In this document: positions 32,911 to 40,332 of the stretch, in pieces
How the letters are laid out: every line of letters begins with the position of its first letter
How positions within the stretch are numbered: position 1 is the first letter of the stretch
Origin: Bdellovibrio sp.
GTDB taxonomy: Bacteria; Bdellovibrionota; Bdellovibrionia; Bdellovibrionales; Bdellovibrionaceae
DNA: 44,609 nt
Direction of reading: 5' to 3'
Assembly: GCA_014376935.1 (NCBI GenBank)
Contig: JACMQO010000121.1
Location: forward strand, 1-44,609
The notes under the pieces: generated by a model
What the model was told of the DNA's origin: nothing
Database searches by the model: none
Seen by the model: the letters and a program-made list of their open reading frames with translations, nothing else
Made by a program: the position numbers and the translations under genes

Positions 32911-33847
32911 CAAAACGCAACTAAAGTTTATAAAAATAGCAGCTTTTTCGCTTTTTTTCTTTATTTTCATTCTTTTTTCAGAAGTTTTTTAGCTGTATAT
33001 GGTTTTGTTCAAGTTTGTCAATTTGTTAACCCCAGCCAAAAAATTAACTCTGAAGTAAAAAGAACCCGTGTCTATATTTATGTCGAACGAAACAGTGCTG
33101 ATTGTATATCTGCCAACATTAATGGCATAAGGCTCCTGGGAGGCCAGACTATCCCCTATACAAGTCAAAAATGTTTTAATAATACTTTTAACCGGAGGTT
33201 CAGTTGCGTCACCGGCTATACCAATGACCCATTTTTTTTTCAAGGCGTTGGAGATTCAACAGACATATTAAAATATTTTTAGGCAAGATCTCACAAGTAT
33301 CCGATTTTTTAAAAAAAGATGTTTCAATAGATTGAGACCTTTCCTACTGGAACTTTACAGTCAATCCAAAGCAAAAAAACAATTCTGTTTTAGAACTTCA
33401 ACAAAACTCTAATGATCTAAAAATTTCCCCAAAGTAGTAATCAATTATATTTTTACTACTCACGATAACCAAAGTAGATTAAACGAAATCCACAATAAAT
33501 TTAAAATTCTTATTAAAAAAAATACCCGAGAAATTAAATCCGCAGATTATGACCTGGTGATCCCTTCGCTTTTGTAAATCAATTTATTTATCCATAAAAT
33601 AAAAAATTTTAATCAGATCGTGGACCAACTAAAAACAAGAGACAAAAATTACGTCGACTGTGCTTCCGGATAAAGATCTAAAAATGATGATTTTCACGAC
33701 CCAGATGATCACGACTACGACCACTTTATGCTTGAAAGGCCATTCGGGAGCATGCTGTGTGGGTACAACAAGTCACTTTTGAACAGCTTACCTTTTTTAT
33801 GCACAGCCCCGCCACATCTTGCTACTGATTATGATAACGTAGAATAG
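32911..33847 (+). pseudogene. decayed gene with several frameshifts and stops
   Basis: Reading successive plus-strand frames gives protein-like sequence throughout. A hydrophobic signal-like start (FIKIAAFSLFFFIFILFS) comes first, then VYIYVERNSADCISANING up to a stop at 33280. Next, in another frame, come VSDFLKKDVSID, a stop, and DLSYWNFTVNPKQKNN, and then in the third frame VVINYIFTTHDNQSRLNEI with internal stops after PSLL and CASG, ending HFMLERPFGSMLCGYNK ... TDYDNVE. No ATG survives at the front. At least three frame changes and three internal stops mean it cannot be made as one protein. Family not recognised. The listed minus-strand ORF at 32989-33243 is a shadow of it. Confidence 0.6.
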
Positions 33848-33920
33848 TACACACTCAGTTTAACTTGCATTCATTGACTTGAATGTTAAGTAACGTTCAT
33901 AACTATATTTGGGAGTTTCA

Positions 33921-35165
33921 TTGAGTAAAACCGCAATTTGCCCTTTGCCATGGATTTCGGCCAGTTTTAATACTGACGCTTCTTTTCGCGTTTGCTGTAA
34001 CACAAGTCATGGCGGCTTGATTAAAAAAAATGACAAAAAAGTCTATATGAATCAAGTTGAAAATTATTCTGACATTCATACCACCGATACGATCCAGACT
34101 TTAAAAAAAGATATGCTCTCAGGAGTACGATCAAAATTTTGCAGCGCCTGTTATGATGCCGAAGATGCCTCTGGTATTTCTATTAGGCAATACTACATTA
34201 AAAAATATTCAACCATTGTAGATCGTATCATCGCATCTTCAGATGTTAATCATGCTGAAAAAGTTAAGTTTCTAGATTTTTCCCTAACAAACAATTGTAA
34301 TTTAAAATGCAGAATGTGTACCCCTGGAGCCTCTTATCTACTTTCCCAAGATTTCGATAAGCTAGCTATGCCTTATGATAAAGAATATGCAAATAATGCT
34401 CATGCCTTATGGAGTTACGAAGGCGTTATTGAAAATTTAATCGCTAACGAAGGTGATGCACTTTCTGATATCTTATTCACGGGCGGAGAACCGCTTACAA
34501 ATCAAATCCATCTTAAAATATTAACTGGATTAGTCGAAAAAAACAGATCCCAAGAAATCTCGTTAACGTACCATACGAACTTGATGGTTCTGCCCGACCC
34601 GGTTTTGGATCTTTGGAAGAATTTTAAAAAAGTTTATGTTCATTTAAGTCTAGAGGGTCAAGGAAAACATAACGACTATATTCGTCACAATTCTAACTGG
34701 GACAAAATATTGCAAAATCTTCAAAAATTACTTTCAAAAAAAAATCAAATCGATTTGTGGATAGAAATTCATACGGTTTTTCAAGCTTATAATTTTTTAA
34801 TTATTCCTTCTTATTTAGAATTTTTAAAAACTTACGCATCCGAATTCCCGAGCTTTCCTCATTTTATATGGATTGATAATCCTTCTTTTCTTTCGGTAGA
34901 TTCGCTTCCGGCACAAGTGAAAAAGGAAGGCTTGGCGGCTATCCAAACGTACATCGATAGCAACAAGGAATTTTATGAATCCGCAGACTTCCACGAATTT
35001 AATTTGGAAAAAATACAAATTCTGCAAGGCTGTTTGAACAGAGTAAACCTAGAGCAATCTGATTCTTCGCAAAAAGAATTTGTCGACTACACAGTCAAGT
35101 TCGATAAACTGAGAAATCAAAATGTTTTGGACTACATTCCACAATTGGAAAAGGTTTTTAATTAA
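33921..35165 (+). CDS. N-terminal twitch/SPASM-type radical SAM protein (A)
   Basis: Radical SAM enzymes use a [4Fe-4S] cluster and S-adenosylmethionine to start radical chemistry. The start is probably TTG 33921, 5 bases after GGGAG, giving 414 residues. The N-terminus has an auxiliary-cluster-like cysteine region: CPLPW near residue 7, VCC near residue 25, then CSACYDAED near residue 78. The core motif NNCNLKCRMCTPG lies at about residue 125, and the SAM-binding FTGGEPLTN near residue 190. The N-terminal position of the auxiliary cysteines matches the 'twitch domain-containing radical SAM' group. Gene B begins one base after its stop, so they form an operon. Substrate unknown. Confidence 0.85.
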   Translation: MSKTAICPLPWISASFNTDASFRVCCNTSHGGLIKKNDKKVYMNQVENYSDIHTTDTIQTLKKDMLSGVRSKFCSACYDAEDASGISIRQYYIKKYSTIVDRIIASSDVNHAEKVKFLDFSLTNNCNLKCRMCTPGASYLLSQDFDKLAMPYDKEYANNAHALWSYEGVIENLIANEGDALSDILFTGGEPLTNQIHLKILTGLVEKNRSQEISLTYHTNLMVLPDPVLDLWKNFKKVYVHLSLEGQGKHNDYIRHNSNWDKILQNLQKLLSKKNQIDLWIEIHTVFQAYNFLIIPSYLEFLKTYASEFPSFPHFIWIDNPSFLSVDSLPAQVKKEGLAAIQTYIDSNKEFYESADFHEFNLEKIQILQGCLNRVNLEQSDSSQKEFVDYTVKFDKLRNQNVLDYIPQLEKVFN

Positions 35166-35166
35166 T

Positions 35167-36567
35167 ATGGACGATGCAAAATATAATGAAATTATTGGTA
35201 GCCCTGGGTTTTGCGCTTACCCGTTCGTTCAAGTATCAACAGTACCAGCTGGATTTATGCGACCTTGTTGTTTTTTTACTGACATATTAAAGAACGATGA
35301 CGGAAGCAGTGCGAACGTTGATAAAAATAATTTTCAAACTATTTGGAATAATAAAAACTTCAAATCAATTCGTAACGACATGCTTTCTTCAACAAAAGTA
35401 AATGGCTGCCTTCAGTGTCACAAAGAGGATAGTTTTGGCGGCGACAGCATGAGAAAACGCAGCTTGCGCGAATGGACTTGGAGACAAGACTTTAAAGAAA
35501 TGGTTAAGCATGCTTTAAACAACGACGGAACTTTAGAATCAGGAATAAAATTTTTAGAATTAAAACCTGGAAATTTATGTAATTTGAAATGCCGCATGTG
35601 TAACCAATTTGACAGCAGTAAATATGCATCCGAGCTACAAGAAATTGGTGCAAAATTTAATAAAACGGCTAGCCAAGCCCGCCTTTTTGAAAACTATACG
35701 TTTGAATATGATTTCGATTTAGGAAAAATGGCCGATTGGACAAACAATAAACAAATATGGGAAAGTTTTCAAAATTTAGCTCCTCAAATTGAAATTTTAA
35801 GTTTCGCCGGTGGGGAACCAACTCTTATTGAAGACGTTTACAAATCTTTGAAATACTGTGTCGAAAAAGATCTAGCGAAGAATATAACAGTTTACTTCGC
35901 TTCTAACTTCACACAAAAAATGTCTAAATTTATTGATTTGGCTCAACACTTTAAACGGTTCGATTTTATCGCAAGCATAGATGGAACAGAGCAAACTCAA
36001 GAGTACATCCGCTTTCCTTCCAAATGGTCCGTAGTCGAAAGTAACTTTAGAGATGTAAATCGCGGCGCAGCTCACTATAAAAATGTAAATTTAATGATAA
36101 ATTTAACTTTAAATATTTATAATGTTCTTAATTTCATCGACCTACTTCATTGGCTTGAAGACGATGCTTTTCGACCTGGGTTAAAAGAAGATCCCTTTAA
36201 CTTAAATATTCTAATGTTTCCTAACTATCTATCTTTAGAACTTTTACCTAATAACCTTCGGCCAGCTGCGATTGAAAAAATTAATAATTATTTACAAACA
36301 TCGTGGATATGCAAAGAAAAACCTCATATCCATGCACGCTTAGTACAGCTTGTAGAAATGCTTGGTAAAAACGAATCCGTCACAGAAAATAATTTTAAAC
36401 TTTTAAAAGAATTTTGGATTTATACAAAAATATTGGACCAAAGCCGTAAACAAAAATTAAAAGATACTTTGCCATCCCTGTACATTGAAGTTGAAAAGCT
36501 GTTAACAGACAACAACTTCAATTTTGCAGAAAGTTATGAAAAATATCAGATTACAGAACAAATTTAA
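35167..36567 (+). CDS. N-terminal twitch/SPASM-type radical SAM protein (B)
   Basis: Start ATG 35167 (MDDAKYNEIIG), one base after gene A; the track start 35122 lies inside gene A. The 466-residue protein repeats the A layout: CAYPF and PCCFFTD near residues 17 and 35, CLQCHKEDSFGG near residue 80, core GNLCNLKCRMCNQFDSSKY near residue 138, and FAGGEPTLIE near residue 214. The C-terminal 150 residues are helical, with a region around the final 60 residues shared with C and D (SRKQKLKDTLPSLYIEVE resembles NQSFAKSFPKLREML). It is a paralogue, not a duplicate, since identity is visibly confined to motifs. Its 3' end converges with the small membrane protein gene after 13 bases. Confidence 0.85.
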   Translation: MDDAKYNEIIGSPGFCAYPFVQVSTVPAGFMRPCCFFTDILKNDDGSSANVDKNNFQTIWNNKNFKSIRNDMLSSTKVNGCLQCHKEDSFGGDSMRKRSLREWTWRQDFKEMVKHALNNDGTLESGIKFLELKPGNLCNLKCRMCNQFDSSKYASELQEIGAKFNKTASQARLFENYTFEYDFDLGKMADWTNNKQIWESFQNLAPQIEILSFAGGEPTLIEDVYKSLKYCVEKDLAKNITVYFASNFTQKMSKFIDLAQHFKRFDFIASIDGTEQTQEYIRFPSKWSVVESNFRDVNRGAAHYKNVNLMINLTLNIYNVLNFIDLLHWLEDDAFRPGLKEDPFNLNILMFPNYLSLELLPNNLRPAAIEKINNYLQTSWICKEKPHIHARLVQLVEMLGKNESVTENNFKLLKEFWIYTKILDQSRKQKLKDTLPSLYIEVEKLLTDNNFNFAESYEKYQITEQI

Positions 36568-36580
36568 GTTCTCGCGCAGA

Positions 36581-37015
36581 TTAGGGCTGAATTAATTTTT
36601 TTAATGATTCCGTTGATTTAAACGAAATCTCTTGTACCTTAAACAGGCCCTTTTCTTTATTCCATTCTAAAGTTATTTTTTTGCCCTCTGCAGAAATTGC
36701 CGTTAATAAAGGGAAAAACTGAACGACATCCTTGTCCACAATATCGACTGGCTCCATAACTATGGAACAAAACGTCGTAGCAATCTTTTGCGCGTCAGTG
36801 GTCAGCCAAGCGTTTTCTATTTTGGACGTAGAGTTTAATTCCCAGACAACATCTACAACATGATCAGGACACCAATTCATCCGCCGCTTATCGCTTACGA
36901 ACAGGCCATTTAAATCTTTGCGAAATGAGGATGATGAAAGAAAATTCATTACGCCAAAAACCAAGCTCAAAAAAATGGCCAGCACTAAAACTTTGAAAAT
37001 TAATTTTTTGTTCAC
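36581..37015 (-). CDS. small membrane-anchored protein in the radical SAM operon
   Basis: The 144-residue protein starts with GTG overlapping the stop of gene C (TAGTG), so the two are translationally coupled. It has one N-terminal helix (residues about 7-27, FKVLVLAIFLSLVFGVMNFL) and an extracytoplasmic domain of about 115 residues with two cysteines (NWCPDHVV and TTFCSIV) that may pair. No family recognised. Its coupling suggests that it works with the radical SAM enzymes, perhaps as a membrane-side partner or substrate; that is inference. Confidence 0.7.
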   Translation of the reverse strand: MNKKLIFKVLVLAIFLSLVFGVMNFLSSSSFRKDLNGLFVSDKRRMNWCPDHVVDVVWELNSTSKIENAWLTTDAQKIATTFCSIVMEPVDIVDKDVVQFFPLLTAISAEGKKITLEWNKEKGLFKVQEISFKSTESLKKLIQP

Positions 37016-38295
37016 TAAAACATTTCTCGTAATTCTGGAAATACCTTAAATCGATCGGTGCCGCGGACTACGTCTAATGTACGGCAGTAGTCTTTAAAAG
37101 CTGCTGATTTCGATTCAAAACTTTCTGAATTCATAAACGATACAATTCCGTCGTATTTATCGAATGGCTCATTTAACTCTAATTTTAACTTTTCAAAACT
37201 TTCGGTGACCTTTTTTTTTATTTCATTGGGTAATATCTTCGGGTTTAAATATTCTGGCCAATGTACCAATCCCGGATGGACAAAGCTTTGAGTATTTGTA
37301 AATGCATTCTGTTTTTTGAAGTTTTTCGAACGCACCCAGCGGATAAAATCCGGCAGATGATGTACGTTTAACGCTTGCACGCTATATAGAAACCGCAACC
37401 ACGTATTGTCAGGCATATTATCGATAATTTGGAGGTTTTTTTCTATTACTTCCCATTTCGTAGGGTGACGAATGTAATGGGCAATGTCGCCCATACCATC
37501 AGCACTCGCGAAAAACTCGACGCGTTCAAATTTTTCCCAGTATGGAATCATATCGACTGGAAACTCCATCAAGTTTGTGTGGTACCGAACATGGATATGC
37601 TTAGCTTCACCAGACATCGCACATTCTTTTAAAAAGTTTAAATGTTGCTTAATTATCATAGGTTCGCCGCCGGCAATAATTATTTCTCGAATAAAAGGAA
37701 GAATTTTTTTAAGATTGGCCCAAAACTCTGCATTCTTGTACCATTCATAAGATTCAATTTTAATATCTCTTTTGTATTTCCATTCCGATTTTAATTCTGA
37801 ATCGGTTACTTCGTTTATAACTTTTTCAGATAATGAAGCCCATTTTGAGCTCTCGCGCGGCTGACACATTACGCACTGCAAATTACAAGTGTTTCCTAAC
37901 CGCAAGTCTAATGACAATACTTCTGCGTTAAGCTGTCCATCTTGTCCCGTCTGCTTCACCAAGCTATCGATAAAATCAAACCCAAGCTTGTCATGCCAGG
38001 CCTTATTTTCAATTAGGCGATGACTACGGTACCCGTTCGATTCTTCCTCGTAACAACGTCTACAAGCTGCAATTTTATTGCCTTGAAGCATTTTGTTTCT
38101 TACGTCTTTTATGTAGTCGCCATTCCAATAATCTTGAACCGTGCTTTTATTTAAATTAACACCTGATGTTTTCTCGGCAACACAACATAATTGCGTACTT
38201 CCATCAGTCAGGGAGGCAGCATGAATCCATGGTAGCACGCACCACGTTTCACTAAATCTTTTTCCGTAGTTATCAACTTCTTTGTTAGTATCCAT
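37015..38295 (-). CDS. N-terminal twitch/SPASM-type radical SAM protein (C)
   Basis: The 426-residue paralogue keeps the same order: TWCVLPWIHAAS near residue 16, QLCCVAEKTSG near residue 36, CRRCYEEESNGYRSH near residue 78, core GNTCNLQCVMCQPRESSKW near residue 137, and IAGGEPMIIKQH near residue 210. The conserved central region VEFFASADGMGDIAHYIRHPTKWEVIEKN recurs in B and D (DGxxxxxxYIRxxxKWxVxxxN). It overlaps gene D by 11 bases upstream and the membrane gene downstream. Substrate unknown. Confidence 0.86.
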   Translation of the reverse strand: MDTNKEVDNYGKRFSETWCVLPWIHAASLTDGSTQLCCVAEKTSGVNLNKSTVQDYWNGDYIKDVRNKMLQGNKIAACRRCYEEESNGYRSHRLIENKAWHDKLGFDFIDSLVKQTGQDGQLNAEVLSLDLRLGNTCNLQCVMCQPRESSKWASLSEKVINEVTDSELKSEWKYKRDIKIESYEWYKNAEFWANLKKILPFIREIIIAGGEPMIIKQHLNFLKECAMSGEAKHIHVRYHTNLMEFPVDMIPYWEKFERVEFFASADGMGDIAHYIRHPTKWEVIEKNLQIIDNMPDNTWLRFLYSVQALNVHHLPDFIRWVRSKNFKKQNAFTNTQSFVHPGLVHWPEYLNPKILPNEIKKKVTESFEKLKLELNEPFDKYDGIVSFMNSESFESKSAAFKDYCRTLDVVRGTDRFKVFPELREMF

Positions 38296-39595
38296 TTTCG
38301 TTTAACATCTCTCTTAATTTAGGAAAACTTTTTGCAAAACTTTGATTTCTTTTCTTATCTAATGTTTCCGTATAGATAAAAAAATCATTCAACTTTTCTT
38401 TATCGTCCATATCTAACGTTTGATCTAAACGATTTATTAAACTTTGAATGCTATTTTGAAGAAAAAAACTGTTATGCGTTTTTCGATCCAATGTCTTAGA
38501 TCGCAATTTCCAAACTAGCAGTCTGTCTTTAGCTTCTAATTTTATGCTTTTTGGCAAATGCACGAAATCTAAAAAATCGGGGTAAAAGCAGAATAAAAAG
38601 TCGATTAAAATATCTTTATCGTATCTTAAAATTAACGTTTCAACGTAATCTAATAATTTATCTAACGATAAAATGTTATAAATTTGAATCACTGGAGAAA
38701 ATCCAAGCCCAATATTACCGCTAGAGCTTTCAAGTAACTTTTCAATATTTTTCGAGGTTACTTCCCATTTACTATTGCCACGAATGTACTCGTTATCTTC
38801 AGCAAAGCCATCGACGCTGGCATTTATGCTTGTCCACTTAAAATATTTAAGCTGCTCGATGAAACGATCTTTCATTGTGGTAAAATTCAAATTGAAAAAT
38901 AATTCGATCTTTTCAGCGCAACCCATTTCTCTACATTTATCTAAAAACCTATAATTCGCCTCGATTAAAGTGGGCTCTCCACCAGTCATGTAAACTTTTT
39001 GCAAATGAGGAATATATTTTTCTATATCGTTCCAGAAATTATCTGACTCGTACCATTTGTCGACAGAGCCATTAACCATTCCGTACTTTTTCCAAAGTTC
39101 CGAATGGGCACCGTTATTCTCTTTATCTAATTCAATCCATTCTTTTTCAATCATGATACTGTTATATGGGTTACACATACGGCATTTTAAATTACACAAG
39201 TTTCCTAAACGTAAATCCAAATAAACAGGTAATTTATCAACGCGAAAATCGTTTTTAATTGAGTCAGTTACGCGACTCTCGAACTCTTTTTTTCCAAGTC
39301 GGTTAAGCCATTCTTCGTTGTGCGTTTGGCGGTAACTTCTTTTACCAATCTGTTCTTGGCTATAACACGTTTCACACCCGGTAATCGGTTTGCCCTCAAT
39401 CATTCGTTGCCGAATATTTTTCATGTATTTGGTATTCCACGCGCTAGCAAATGAGTCGGTTCCTAAATTTAAAGGACGACCTTCATCATTAACAACATGC
39501 GTTTTATCCGAGACGCAGCAAAAGTTAACCTTACCTGTCGGCGTCGTCATTTGGTGCATCCATGGGTAGATGCAAAAAGTTTTTGAATACTCCAC
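38285..39595 (-). CDS. N-terminal twitch/SPASM-type radical SAM protein (D)
   Basis: The 436-residue protein begins at GTG 39595, behind AAAGGAA, and is the first gene of the minus-strand operon. Motifs: TFCIYPWMHQMT near residue 7, NFCCVSDKTHV near residue 26, CETCYSQEQIGKRSY near residue 74, core GNLCNLKCRMCNPYNS at about residue 134, MTGGEPTLIEAN near residue 205, and INASVDGFAEDNEYIRGNSKW near residue 256. As in the other three, no C-terminal SPASM cysteines are visible, so the auxiliary cysteines are at the N-terminus only. Neighbouring AT-rich sequence and lack of housekeeping genes suggest horizontal acquisition. Confidence 0.86.
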   Translation of the reverse strand: MEYSKTFCIYPWMHQMTTPTGKVNFCCVSDKTHVVNDEGRPLNLGTDSFASAWNTKYMKNIRQRMIEGKPITGCETCYSQEQIGKRSYRQTHNEEWLNRLGKKEFESRVTDSIKNDFRVDKLPVYLDLRLGNLCNLKCRMCNPYNSIMIEKEWIELDKENNGAHSELWKKYGMVNGSVDKWYESDNFWNDIEKYIPHLQKVYMTGGEPTLIEANYRFLDKCREMGCAEKIELFFNLNFTTMKDRFIEQLKYFKWTSINASVDGFAEDNEYIRGNSKWEVTSKNIEKLLESSSGNIGLGFSPVIQIYNILSLDKLLDYVETLILRYDKDILIDFLFCFYPDFLDFVHLPKSIKLEAKDRLLVWKLRSKTLDRKTHNSFFLQNSIQSLINRLDQTLDMDDKEKLNDFFIYTETLDKKRNQSFAKSFPKLREMLNENGY

Positions 39596-39805
39596 GCGTT
39601 TTTCCTTTTCTGCTAAAACTAAAGCGTAGCCTTATAGAAAACAAATCACTACCGATAACTTGTATGGTCGATCAAATCAGAAATTTATATTTTGTTGATT
39701 AAAAATGGTGCGGCATCCCGAATTCGGGAAGAAAACACCCCACTACTTTGATTTTATTCATCTTTGCCTAACTGTCAAATTCATGAATAACGATGAAATT
39801 AGGCA

Positions 39806-39837
39806 GCTTTACCGTTGAATCAGTTCAACGGTAAAGC
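39806..39837. promoter_or_regulatory. perfect 14-bp hairpin with tetraloop
   Basis: GCTTTACCGTTGAA and TTCAACGGTAAAGC pair exactly around TCAG, with no T-run behind it on either strand. It is followed by purine-rich sequence and, 75 bases on, by a terminator-like hairpin. Together they look like a leader RNA or small RNA. Confidence 0.5.
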
Positions 39838-39911
39838 AAAGGGCACACCGAAGTGGGCAGGGAACTTTCGAGGTTAGGTTATTAAAATCGCTCGGGAAGT
39901 CGACAGTGGCG

Positions 39912-39928
39912 ACAGTAAAACTGTTTTT
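39912..39928 (+). terminator. short terminator-like hairpin
   Basis: ACAGT-AAA-ACTGT is followed by TTTT and more A/T on the plus strand, 48 bases before the start of the 39976 gene. The stem is only 5 bp, so termination or attenuation is possible but weak. Confidence 0.35.
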
Positions 39929-39975
39929 AATATTTTAAAACGATGGAAAGACAAACTTTAACAAGAGAGAAAAAT

Positions 39976-40212
39976 ATGAACGAACTTATTGGTATTGCTG
40001 TTTTAGTTGCATGCTCTTTGATATTTGCATACTGGAGCACAAATTTTTTCATTCGCCGCAATGAGATACTTACTGTTCGACAATACAGGCTGGGCTACAA
40101 TATTTGTGACCACGCCAGCCATGCTCGCAATACCGAAATGCGATCGAATAAACAGGACAGACTAATTCAAGACCAACCAGCACCAGAGACTCTTTTACAT
40201 AGAACTTGGTAG
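39976..40212 (+). CDS. small single-helix membrane protein
   Basis: ATG 39976 (MNELIGIAVLVACSL) is preceded by AAGAGAG, which is better than the track start at 39943. The 78-residue protein has one N-terminal transmembrane helix (about residues 4-24, ending FAYWSTNFF) and then a polar, basic cytoplasmic tail rich in Arg, Asn and Gln. No family recognised. It stands alone after the structured region and converges with the fibre gene. Confidence 0.5.
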   Translation: MNELIGIAVLVACSLIFAYWSTNFFIRRNEILTVRQYRLGYNICDHASHARNTEMRSNKQDRLIQDQPAPETLLHRTW

Positions 40213-40332
40213 TCGAAATTTAAAAATATTTTTCTAGCGGGCATATTTTTCCCAATATTTAATTTTTGAGTGACCACCGATGAGGATGCACTAAAAAGTG
40301 ACTTTTTGGCCATTTTTTATCCACCGTTTTTT

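Larger units (their letters stand above)
39596..39975. other. structured intergenic region between gene D and the 39976 gene
   Basis: About 380 bases without a gene that I can support. It holds a 12-base palindrome CCCGAATTCGGG (39717-39728), a perfect 14-bp hairpin with TCAG loop (39806-39837), and a short hairpin followed by TTTT (39912-39928). The left end must contain the promoter of the D-C operon; the right end the leader of the 39976 gene. Confidence 0.55.

Noticed and set aside
32989-33243. 84-residue minus-strand ORF in the ORF track
   Set aside because: It has no ribosome site and its opposite strand carries the coherent, decayed plus-strand protein; I treat it as a shadow.
39820-39870. 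Resemblance to the cyclic-di-GMP-I (GEMM) riboswitch core (GCAAAGGGCACACC)
   Set aside because: 12 of 14 bases match the first conserved block, but the second conserved block and its stem could not be found, so the match may be chance. A covariance scan would decide.
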